NCBI GenBank assembly: GCA_002724635.1
Contig: PBPM01000109.1
Span: 1-64,000, forward strand
Length of the DNA: 64,000 bases
Direction of reading: 5' to 3'
From: Rhodospirillaceae bacterium
Lineage (GTDB): Bacteria > Pseudomonadota > Alphaproteobacteria > UBA6615
The position numbers and the translations under genes are program-made. The notes below the pieces were generated by a model. That model ran no database searches, was not told the origin of the DNA, and was given only the letters and a program-made list of their open reading frames with translations. Below are positions 8,378 to 15,888 of this stretch, in pieces (position 1 is the first letter of the stretch; the number at the start of each line of letters is the position of its first letter).

Positions 8378-9040
8378 GTGGTCAGACATTCACAATTGCT
8401 CGCCATGGCGACGCTGTTCGTGATTACGCTCGCGGTCCTACCGGAGCGCATACAGGCTCACCCGCATTTCTGGATTGAGCTCGAAACCCGCCCTGTGATG
8501 GACTCGGCCAACCGGGTCAAAGGGCTCGAGGTCTACTGGCTGTTCGACTTGTTTTATACGGCCTTCGTCGTCAAAGAAATGCGCACCGAAGGCTTCGGCA
8601 TCGACGAGGAAAAGCTCCTCGCGCTTGGGCGTTCAAACCTCGAAAACCTTAGGCCGTTCGATTATTTCACCGACCTACGGCTCGATGGCGGAAAGCTCGA
8701 GATCGCCACCGTCGAGCGGTTCGAGACGGGCTTCGAGGCTGGTAAGTTGTGGATGCGTTTCATAGTGCCGCTGGCAGAGCCCATCGACCCCCGAACAGGG
8801 CGTTTCTCCTACGCGGTCTTCGATCCGACCTACTATATCGACATCGCATATGCCGAGCCGGCCCAAGCTCGCCTCGACGACGCGCTCGCGGCGGACTGCC
8901 GTGCTAATGTGGAGGAGGCTGCGCCAACCTCCGAGGCTATCAGCTTGGCTCAGGCGCTCGATCGCGGAGCCACAGGCCCCGAAACGCTCGGCGAAATGTT
9001 CGCTCAGCGGGTTCGCCTGGAATGCAGCCAGCACCCATGA
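8378..9040 (+). CDS. DUF1007 periplasmic protein, partner of NicO-type metal transporter
   Basis: The 220-residue protein begins with a signal peptide ending about ...ERIQA, followed by HPHFWIELE, the hallmark start of DUF1007 proteins. The mature N-terminal His-rich bit could bind a metal. A GTG start is chosen with CGGAG upstream. The NicO-family gene overlaps its 3' end, a pairing often seen in proteobacteria and taken to indicate delivery or removal of Ni, Co or Zn. The exact role is unproven. Confidence 0.82.
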   Translation: MVRHSQLLAMATLFVITLAVLPERIQAHPHFWIELETRPVMDSANRVKGLEVYWLFDLFYTAFVVKEMRTEGFGIDEEKLLALGRSNLENLRPFDYFTDLRLDGGKLEIATVERFETGFEAGKLWMRFIVPLAEPIDPRTGRFSYAVFDPTYYIDIAYAEPAQARLDDALAADCRANVEEAAPTSEAISLAQALDRGATGPETLGEMFAQRVRLECSQHP

Positions 9041-9978
9041 CTCCCACTCTGCGCGCCCTCGCACTGCCGGTCCTGCTCGCCGTGACAATCGTCGGACTCT
9101 GGTTGGTAGCGCTCATCTTGTTCAACGACACTTGGCGGCTGATCCTCGCCAATATCCAAGCCATACAGCGCGAACTTCAGGGGAGTCTCGCGGAAGCAAC
9201 GCAGCTCGCTTCCCAGCACGGCGCTCGCGAGGCCTGGGTTCTGATCGGGCTGAGCTTCGCCTATGGTGTGCTGCACGCAGCCGGGCCGGGTCATGGCAAG
9301 CTCGTGATCTCCACCTACTTGATGACCCATGAGGGCGAAATCCGACGCTCGCTCATCCTCTCAGTTCTTGCAGCGCTGATGCAAGGCATCACGGCCATCG
9401 TGATTATCGAGGTCATCCTCGCTATCATCGGCGCGGGCGTACGCGGAGCGGCCGGAATCGCGGGACAGCTCGAGATGACGAGCTACGCCTTGATCATCCT
9501 GCTCGGGCTGATCCTCGCGGGCGTGGCGACGCGGCGCCTCTTGCAGTATGCGCGCGATCCGCAAATGGCTCATGCCGGCGGATCGTGCGGCCACAGCCAT
9601 ACGCCTAAAACGTCGCAAATCTCCAACCGCGGTTCTCTTAGCTCGCTAGCGGCCATGATCTTCTCGATCGGCCTGCGGCCTTGCACCGGAGCGATCTTGG
9701 TGCTGATTCTGGCAAACGTCCTGGGCCTGCGCTTCACCGCCTGGGCCGCGGTCTTCGCCATGTCGACCGGCACGGCCCTTACGGTCTCGGTGATCGCCAT
9801 CGCCTCGGTCTATGCTCGCAAGGCGACACTGCGCGCCGCCGAACGCTGGCCAGAGCGGACCGGGAGCCTGTCGGTAATGCTGGATGCGATTGCGTTCTGC
9901 GGCGGCGTGCTGATCTTCACGCTGGGCGTATCCCTGCTGCGGAGTGCAGCGGCATCGATCAATCATCCGCTGCTATAG
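9022..9978 (+). CDS. NicO/RcnA-family nickel/cobalt transporter
   Basis: This inner-membrane protein of about six or seven helices has the characteristic motif GVLHAAGPGHGK and a second, GLRPCTGAI, plus a cytoplasmic or periplasmic His-containing stretch (AHAGGSCGHSH) likely to bind metal. It overlaps the DUF1007 gene by 19 bases from the first ATG; a second ATG at 9037 would overlap as ATGA and is equally plausible. Known relatives move Ni2+ or Co2+; direction (uptake or efflux) cannot be set from sequence. Confidence 0.87.
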   Translation: MQPAPMTPTLRALALPVLLAVTIVGLWLVALILFNDTWRLILANIQAIQRELQGSLAEATQLASQHGAREAWVLIGLSFAYGVLHAAGPGHGKLVISTYLMTHEGEIRRSLILSVLAALMQGITAIVIIEVILAIIGAGVRGAAGIAGQLEMTSYALIILLGLILAGVATRRLLQYARDPQMAHAGGSCGHSHTPKTSQISNRGSLSSLAAMIFSIGLRPCTGAILVLILANVLGLRFTAWAAVFAMSTGTALTVSVIAIASVYARKATLRAAERWPERTGSLSVMLDAIAFCGGVLIFTLGVSLLRSAAASINHPLL

Positions 9979-9996
9979 CTGCGAAAGCAATCATTT

Positions 9997-10016
9997 GTAA
10001 ACGCGGGCTACCCGCG
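9997..10016 (-). terminator. Candidate terminator for rlmD
   Basis: On the minus strand CGCGGG-TAG-CCCGCG forms a tight six-pair hairpin followed by TTTACAAAT, about 50 bases after the rlmD stop. The T-run is weak, so efficiency is uncertain. On the plus strand it would lie just after the NicO gene but has no T-run. Confidence 0.4.
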
Positions 10017-10048
10017 CGTCTCATCAAGGTCCGTGAAGAAATAGCCGG

Positions 10049-10116
10049 ATCTGGTCGGGGCATGACGATTATAATCTAGAGAATACCCCAACCAGCTCCA
10101 CATGCCCCGACCAGAT
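10049..10116. repeat. Perfect 16-base inverted repeat around the rlmD stop codon
   Basis: ATCTGGTCGGGGCATG (10049-10064) is exactly complementary to CATGCCCCGACCAGAT (10101-10116). The arms flank a 36-base loop that contains the rlmD stop. The right arm is coding (FIWSGHV in RlmD), the left arm is in the 3' untranslated part. The rlmD mRNA would fold into a long hairpin here. Confidence 0.85.
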
Positions 10117-11358
10117 GAACTGGTCGACAGGGGTGACGCGCTGCAATGTGAATCCGGCGTCCGCCAGCGTCCGTGCATCTCGGGCGAAGGTTGTCGGGTT
10201 GCAAGACACGGCAACGACCCGGGCCGCATTCGTCTGAGCGATTTCCGCCACTTGGACCTGGGCGCCCCCGCGCGGCGGGTCGAAGACAATCGTCTCCGCG
10301 CCCGCGAGATCCGCTGCCGCGAGCGGTCGGCGCACGAGATCACGCACCTCGGTCTCGACTTGACCACCGAAACCGGCCATACCGGCCGCGCGGGCCAGCG
10401 CGCCGATCGCCGCCGCGTCACCATCGACTGCAATTACATTGGCACCCGCCGCCGCGAGCGGCAGGGCGAAGGTGCCAACCCCGCAGTAGAGATCCGCCAC
10501 GCGCGCACCGCCAGCCGCCGCTGTGACCAGCTCGCCCAGCACTCGCTCGGCATCCGCGCTCGCCTGTAGGAACACGCCGGGCGGGATCTCCACCGACACG
10601 CCCGAGATCTCCAGCACCGGCACCTGTCGGAACGCCACAGGTTCAACCTCGCTCTGCTGGGTATGCCGCCAGGCGATCCGGGCAATATCCTGCGCATCCG
10701 CAAACATAGCGAGCGCCTTGCCTGCGTCGGGCCCCGGGTCGTGGTTCGCGGCGATCAGCAGGTCGATACCGTTATCCGCCAGCGTCATCGAGACGTCCCA
10801 GCGCGCGCCGGGCGGCACCAGATCTAAAAGAATTGCACGCAGTTGCGGCACAAGTTCCATCAGTTCCGGGCGTAGGATCAGGCATTGTTCTAGCTCGACC
10901 ACATGCCGGCTGGCGCGGGCGTGAAATCCAAAGAAAAACTTCGCTCTCTTCGCACGCGGCCTGAAGGCCGCGAAGGTAGCGCGGCGACGGCCGTCGGTCA
11001 CCGTCGCGACTAGCGGCGCAACAACGTCAGGCTTGAAGCCGACCCGCGCGACCGCCGTCGCCACCAAGCCTTGCTTCCAGACTCGGTAGGAAGCCATGTC
11101 GAGATGCTGCACGGTGCACCCGCCGCAGGCTGCGAAATGCCGGCACGACGGCCCCACCCGTTCTGGCGCACTCGTGCAAACCTCCAAGAGCTTCGCCGCG
11201 AGCCCCCCACCCCGCTTGCCGAGGGTCCGCACCCGCACGATCTCGCCCGGTAGCGCGCCAGCGATGTAAAGCCGTCCGGCCTCACTGTCGGCGATGCCGT
11301 CGCCGCGCGGGCCGAGCGCATCGACCGTGACTGTCAGCTCGTTGCCATTATCTAACAT
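10069..11358 (-). CDS. rlmD: 23S rRNA (uracil-C5)-methyltransferase, RlmD-like
   Basis: An SAM-dependent RNA methyltransferase of 429 residues. The N-terminal TRAM domain (LTVTVDALGPRGDGIADSE) binds RNA, CRHFAACGGC gives the Cys-x5-Cys-x2-Cys of an iron-sulfur cluster as in RlmD, DLYCGVGTF is the SAM motif, and SCNPTTFARD holds the catalytic cysteine. TrmA lacks the cluster, so RlmD or RlmC is favoured. The ATG at 11358 overlaps the tlyA stop by 11 bases, indicating an operon. The ORF-track GTG start at 11385 is possible but lies deeper in tlyA. Confidence 0.85.
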   Translation of the reverse strand: MLDNGNELTVTVDALGPRGDGIADSEAGRLYIAGALPGEIVRVRTLGKRGGGLAAKLLEVCTSAPERVGPSCRHFAACGGCTVQHLDMASYRVWKQGLVATAVARVGFKPDVVAPLVATVTDGRRRATFAAFRPRAKRAKFFFGFHARASRHVVELEQCLILRPELMELVPQLRAILLDLVPPGARWDVSMTLADNGIDLLIAANHDPGPDAGKALAMFADAQDIARIAWRHTQQSEVEPVAFRQVPVLEISGVSVEIPPGVFLQASADAERVLGELVTAAAGGARVADLYCGVGTFALPLAAAGANVIAVDGDAAAIGALARAAGMAGFGGQVETEVRDLVRRPLAAADLAGAETIVFDPPRGGAQVQVAEIAQTNAARVVAVSCNPTTFARDARTLADAGFTLQRVTPVDQFIWSGHVELVGVFSRL

Positions 11359-12121
11359 GGGTGACCCCGTCATATCGAGCACCAATCAGGAACTCCTTGT
11401 TCCCTTCGGGGCCCGTGATCGGGCTCTCAGCGAGGCCTATCACGCGCCAGCCCGGTTGTCCGTCCAGCCAGCCGCGGATCCGGTCGCAGACCGCCTGGTG
11501 CAATGCAGGGTCGCGGACGACCCCCTTCTTGCCCACCTGGTCACGGCCGACCTCGAACTGAGGCTTGATCAGCGCCACCAGCCAAGCGCCTGGCACAGCC
11601 AGCGCCATCGACGCCGGGAGTACCGTCTCGAGCCCGATGAAGCTTGCGTCGCACACGATTGCGGAAACCGGCATCGAAACGTATTCGGCCGTCAGGTGCC
11701 GGGCGTTGGTCTTCTCCAGCACCACCACCCGGTAGTCGTTTCGTAGCTTCCAGGCGAATTGGCCGTGCCCCACATCGACCGCATAGACCCGGGCCGCACC
11801 GCGGGCGAGCAGCACATCGGTGAACCCGCCTGTAGACGAGCCCACGTCAATGGCCACCACGCCTGCAGCATCGATCGCGAGCGCGTCCAGCGCATGGTCA
11901 AGCTTTAGTCCGCCCCGGCTGACCCAAGGATGATCCTGGCCGCGCACCTCGAGCGGCGCGTTATCCATAACGGTTTCGCCCGCCTTTTCCACCCGGCGCT
12001 CACCCGAGAAAACCTTGCCCGCTAGGATCACCGCCTGAGCGCGCGAGCGCGTCGCGACGAGCCCACGATCCACTAGCGCTACGTCGGCGCGGGTCTTCAA
12101 TGCTTTAGTCTGCTGTGCCAC
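11348..12121 (-). CDS. tlyA: TlyA-family rRNA methyltransferase
   Basis: An N-terminal S4 RNA-binding domain (RADVALVDRGLVATRSRAQAVILAGKV) is followed by an FtsJ-like methyltransferase domain with the SAM motif AIDVGSSTGGFTDVLL, as in TlyA 2'-O-methyltransferases (also annotated as hemolysin A). I chose the GTG at 12121, eleven residues before the S4 domain; the ORF extends to 12178, but those residues are unlike the family. In many alphaproteobacteria tlyA follows dxs; here three unrelated genes separate them. rlmD overlaps its 3' end. Confidence 0.87.
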   Translation of the reverse strand: MAQQTKALKTRADVALVDRGLVATRSRAQAVILAGKVFSGERRVEKAGETVMDNAPLEVRGQDHPWVSRGGLKLDHALDALAIDAAGVVAIDVGSSTGGFTDVLLARGAARVYAVDVGHGQFAWKLRNDYRVVVLEKTNARHLTAEYVSMPVSAIVCDASFIGLETVLPASMALAVPGAWLVALIKPQFEVGRDQVGKKGVVRDPALHQAVCDRIRGWLDGQPGWRVIGLAESPITGPEGNKEFLIGARYDGVTHVR

Positions 12122-12179
12122 GGGCAGGAATTTGCATGGATGCGCGGATTCTCTGCTAATCGTCTCACGGTACACCACG

Positions 12180-12234
12180 GGCGGGTTTCAAACCCGCCGT
12201 CATCAAATCCGACATCGTCATGCCGGGACCTGAT
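12180..12234. repeat. 19-base perfect palindrome and adjoining REP-like string in the tlyA/12394 gap
   Basis: GGCGGGTTTCAAACCCGCC (12180-12198) is a perfect palindrome with a single central base. It is followed by CATGCCGGGACCTGAT (12219-12234), which resembles the degenerate palindrome after aroC. The gap 12122-12393 otherwise shows no gene. Similar GCGGGT...GAACCCCGC sequence occurs at 39895-39916. These look like decayed interspersed repeats rather than operators. Confidence 0.5.
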
Positions 12235-12393
12235 ACGTGCAGCTCGACCCACGCGGAGACGCGACAAGCGGGTCAAGCTCGCGTATGGCGTTGTGGGGTC
12301 GACATGGTCGTTCACAGAGAACATTTATTGAAACCACCCTGCCTTGTAAGATCATTCTTAGCAAACAACATACGTTTCGGGAGTACAGCATTC

Positions 12394-13317
12394 ATGGCAC
12401 AGCGTGTCGGACTAGTGGGCATGGGCCTGATGGGTCAGGCCTTCATCAAGAACATGCGTGAGCGCCAGTTCATAGTGCAGGGCTTCGACGTCGATCCCGC
12501 GCGTATGGATCAGCTCGCCGAGGCCGGTGGCCACCCGGCGGACACGCCGGCCGAAGCGGCTAAGGGCGTGGACCGGGTGATCGTGTCGGTACCCACCAGC
12601 GACATCGCGCGCGCGGTCATCTTCGAGGACGGCAGCGGATTGGCGGCGGGCGCAGAGCAAAATCTCATCGTCATGGACACGACCACCGCGCGGCCCGAGG
12701 ACAGCGAGCGCACCGCGGCTGAGCTCAAAGAGATGGGCATCCGCTATCTCGACAGTGCCGTCTCGGGCACTTCAACCATGGCTCAGGCGGGCGACCTCGT
12801 GGTGATCGCCGGGGGAGAGAAAGAGGATTTCGAGGCGTGTCGCGAGGCCTTCGCCGGCTTCTCACGCGCGGCCTACTTCATGGGGCCATCAGGCTCGGGG
12901 GCGCGCACCAAGCTGATTATCAACCTAATCCTCGCCGGCAACCGCCTCGCCATGGCCGAGGGCATGCTGCTCGGCGAGAAGGCCGGCCTAGATTCCGACA
13001 ATCTACTGTCGGTGTTGCAAGACGGAGCGTGCAGTTCCAAGACCATGGTCGACAAGGGACCGAAAATGATCAACGCCGACTATTCTCAGCAGGGCAAGGT
13101 GGCAATTAGCCTCAAAGATTCGCGGCTGATGATGGACATGGGCCAGAAGCTCGGCGCGCCGACCATGATGATCCAAGTCTATGCCCAGATCATGCAGGCG
13201 GCACTAGAGAAGGGCTATGGCCAGAAGGACACGGTCGCCTTCTACGAGATCATGCGCGGCATGGCCGGCCTCGAGGAGCGTAAGGGTATCGACGACGTTC
13301 CGTTCGGGAAGGATTGA
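12394..13317 (+). CDS. Beta-hydroxyacid dehydrogenase (3-hydroxyisobutyrate/tartronate semialdehyde reductase family)
   Basis: The 307-residue NAD(P)-dependent enzyme has the Rossmann start RVGLVGMGLMGQAFIKNM, the substrate-binding DSAVSGTSTMAQAGDLVV, and GARTKLIINLIL with the catalytic lysine. The ATG at 12394 has GGGAG upstream; the ORF-track extension of 58 residues is not family-like. The next gene, an alpha-hydroxyacid oxidase, starts 8 bases after the stop, so the two are co-transcribed and probably act on related hydroxy-acids. GlxR, MmsB and GarR cannot be told apart here. Confidence 0.87.
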   Translation: MAQRVGLVGMGLMGQAFIKNMRERQFIVQGFDVDPARMDQLAEAGGHPADTPAEAAKGVDRVIVSVPTSDIARAVIFEDGSGLAAGAEQNLIVMDTTTARPEDSERTAAELKEMGIRYLDSAVSGTSTMAQAGDLVVIAGGEKEDFEACREAFAGFSRAAYFMGPSGSGARTKLIINLILAGNRLAMAEGMLLGEKAGLDSDNLLSVLQDGACSSKTMVDKGPKMINADYSQQGKVAISLKDSRLMMDMGQKLGAPTMMIQVYAQIMQAALEKGYGQKDTVAFYEIMRGMAGLEERKGIDDVPFGKD

Positions 13318-13324
13318 TCTTCCA

Positions 13325-14494
13325 ATGTCCGTCTACTCCGCCCTAAACATCGAAGACCTGCGCGTGCTCGCGAAGAAGCGCCTGACCAAAGGCCTGTTCG
13401 AGTTCTGCGACCGGGGCTCCGAAGACGACGTGGCACTACGCCACAACCGCGAGGCGCTCGAGCGAATCAAGCTTCGGTCGCGTGTGCTCAACGACACCTC
13501 TTCCCGGCACACGAAGTCCGAGATCTTCGGCGCGCCGGTCGGTATGCCCGTGGTGATTGGACCGACGGGCCCGGCGGGCTTCGTCTGGTACCGGGGCGAG
13601 ACGGCGCTGGCTCAAGCCGCCGCCAAGGCGGGTATCCCGTTCACAGTCGCAAGCACCTCGAATACGCCTATGGAGCGGATTGTCGATGAGGGCGGTGGCG
13701 GACGACTTTGGTATCACCTATATGTCTGGCGTGACATGGAGGCTTCGCTCAAGGCGATATCGCGCGCCGAGGCTGCGGGCTTCGAGGCACTGGTCTTGAC
13801 GGTGGACTCTACGGTCCCCTACAACCGCGAGTTCGACGTGCGAAACGGCACCACCATGCCTGTCCGCCTGACGCCCCGGAACATCGCCGACCTGGTGACA
13901 CACCCGCGCTGGCTGTTCGGTACAGTTGGGCGCTACGTTATGGCCGACGGCCACCTGCCCCGCTACCTCAATATCGATATGCCCGAGGGGCTCTCGTCCA
14001 CCGGCGTGCGCGACTTCCTGTTCAAGAACGATTCGCTCGACTGGGACTTTCTGGGCCGCATCCGCGACTTATGGCCCCGCAAGCTGGTGGTGAAGGGCAT
14101 CCTCCACCCCGACGACGCGGCGAAATGCGCCAAATGCGGCGTGGACGCGGTGGTGATTTCTAACCATGGCGGCATCTCGTCGGACGCGGCGCTAGCGCCC
14201 ATCGACGTGCTGCCCTCGGTAGTGCGCGAGCTCGGCGACCGCATGACCGTGATCGTCGATTCGGGTTTCCGGCGCGACTCGGACATCCTTAAGGGGCTCG
14301 CGCTCGGCGCCGACGCCGTGATCGTCGGCCGGGCGACTCTCTACGGCGTCTCGGCAGGCGGCGAGCCCGGCGCAACCCGGGCGCTGGAGATCCTCCAAGC
14401 CGAGATACGCCGGACGATGGGTGTCATGGGCCTCGCACGCGTCGCGGACATCACCCGCGATCACGTGGTGCTGCCCCACGAGCTGCCGCTTTAG
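13325..14494 (+). CDS. FMN-dependent alpha-hydroxyacid oxidase/dehydrogenase family protein
   Basis: The 389-residue protein has the glycolate oxidase/LldD fold: YSALNIEDLRVLAKKRL at the start, VVIGPTGPAGFVWYRGE, ALVLTVDSTVPYNREFDVRNG with one substrate Arg, KGILHPDDA with the FMN lysine, and ISNHGG with the catalytic His. The residue that is nearly always Arg after HGG (HGGRQLD) is Ile here (HGGISSDAA), so the usual carboxylate contact is missing. The upstream dehydrogenase ends 7 bases before this start. It may use an atypical substrate or peptide, as in the MftD branch. Confidence 0.85.
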   Translation: MSVYSALNIEDLRVLAKKRLTKGLFEFCDRGSEDDVALRHNREALERIKLRSRVLNDTSSRHTKSEIFGAPVGMPVVIGPTGPAGFVWYRGETALAQAAAKAGIPFTVASTSNTPMERIVDEGGGGRLWYHLYVWRDMEASLKAISRAEAAGFEALVLTVDSTVPYNREFDVRNGTTMPVRLTPRNIADLVTHPRWLFGTVGRYVMADGHLPRYLNIDMPEGLSSTGVRDFLFKNDSLDWDFLGRIRDLWPRKLVVKGILHPDDAAKCAKCGVDAVVISNHGGISSDAALAPIDVLPSVVRELGDRMTVIVDSGFRRDSDILKGLALGADAVIVGRATLYGVSAGGEPGATRALEILQAEIRRTMGVMGLARVADITRDHVVLPHELPL

Positions 14495-14596
14495 GTAACT
14501 TGTAAAATAGGCGTTGCCGTTCTGGGACCCGGGCAACACGTGCCGATGATGCGCGAGGGCGGCGGCCTAGGCCTCTCCGTCCGGTTCTGCCGGGAA

Positions 14597-15784
14597 TTAG
14601 CCCTTATATAGGTAGTTCGCCGCCTTGAGGAAGAGCGTCCGGTTGACACCGTCCGAATGCAGGAACGCTGCCGCATCGCGGACCCGCTTCTCCAGCCCGA
14701 TTTCCTTCATGAAGCCGCTGCCGCCATGGATTTCCATGGCCCAGGTGGCGATCTGCCAAGCGATCTGCGAGGCGTAAATCTTAGGCAGCGCTCCCAGCGC
14801 CGGATCCCAGGGTACCTTGTCCCGGTTGTCAGCCGCCCAGGTGGCCTTTCGGATATAGGTCCGCGCGACGTCGAGCATCATGTGCATCTCGGCGAGCTGA
14901 GCGCGTATTCCATCATGCTCGATGAGGGGCTTACCGCCCTGGATGCGGTTCTTCGCCCATTCGAGTGTCATCTCGTAGGTAGCGACCGCGTTGCCGAGCA
15001 CCGACGCGCCGGCATAGGCGTTACTCGCCGGGAAGAAATCGGCCAAGATCTGGAAGCCATTGCCGACCTCCCCGACCACGTCGGAATCAGGCACGAAGCA
15101 GTCTTGGAAGATCATCTCGGCGTTATTGGCGAGGCGTTCACCCATCTTGTTGTGGACTTGGCCGAGGGAAAAGCCAGGGGTCTCATTCGACAGGATGAAG
15201 CAGGTGCTGCCTGAAAACAGGTCATTGTCCTTCTCCGTCTGGACGAAGAGCAGGAAGACATTGGCGCGGTTCGAGTTCGAAACGAAATGCTTCATGCCAT
15301 TAATCTTCCAGCCGCCGTCGACCTTCTCGGCCCGGGTGTTGAACGACCAGTCGCCATGGACGAAATAGTTCGAGCCGTTCTCCGGCTCGGTGATACCGAT
15401 GGCGAGCAAACCGCGCGGGTTGTCTCGGAACCGCGGGATGAAGCGCTGCTGCTGGTCCTCGGAAAGTGCCTCCATCATGATCTGGGCAATCTTCAGCGTC
15501 TGGGCCATAACAACCGAGATGCCGATGTCACCCTTGGCGAGCTCCTCGACCACCATGCCGGTGGTGAGATAGTCTGCACCGATGCCGCCCCACTCCTCGG
15601 GTAGGGTCATGGTGCGGATGCCCGCTGCGTCGGACTTCTCGACGATACCCCATGAGAAGCTCTCCTCCGGATCCGCATTGGCGTCGAGGTCCGCTGCGAC
15701 CGGTAGAATCTCATCTGCGACAAAGCGTCGGACCGACTCCAGAACGGCTTCCTGCATTTCATCGACAACAAAGGGCTGGCTCAT
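14597..15784 (-). CDS. Acyl-CoA dehydrogenase family protein with Asp at the catalytic position
   Basis: The 395-residue flavoprotein has all three domains: the N-terminal helices with MTLPEEWGGIGADYLTTG, the FAD/acyl-binding AIGITEPENGSNYFV and KINGMKHFVSNS, and the C-terminal helices with QIATWAMEIHGGSGFMKE. Where most members have IYEGT the sequence is HSDGV, so the base is Asp, as reported for cyclohexane-carboxyl-CoA dehydrogenase types. The ATG at 15784 has GGGAG upstream. It is convergent with the oxidase gene and is followed upstream by dxs on the same strand. The acyl substrate is unknown. Confidence 0.85.
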   Translation of the reverse strand: MSQPFVVDEMQEAVLESVRRFVADEILPVAADLDANADPEESFSWGIVEKSDAAGIRTMTLPEEWGGIGADYLTTGMVVEELAKGDIGISVVMAQTLKIAQIMMEALSEDQQQRFIPRFRDNPRGLLAIGITEPENGSNYFVHGDWSFNTRAEKVDGGWKINGMKHFVSNSNRANVFLLFVQTEKDNDLFSGSTCFILSNETPGFSLGQVHNKMGERLANNAEMIFQDCFVPDSDVVGEVGNGFQILADFFPASNAYAGASVLGNAVATYEMTLEWAKNRIQGGKPLIEHDGIRAQLAEMHMMLDVARTYIRKATWAADNRDKVPWDPALGALPKIYASQIAWQIATWAMEIHGGSGFMKEIGLEKRVRDAAAFLHSDGVNRTLFLKAANYLYKG

Positions 15785-15888
15785 TTTTGTCTCCCAATGG
15801 AGGCGCGGCGCGGCGCCGTTCATTCTCGCGACTGTTCTGGCCGGTTTTCTAGGCGAGGATGGTCTTCACGTCCAGCGCACAGCAGCGT

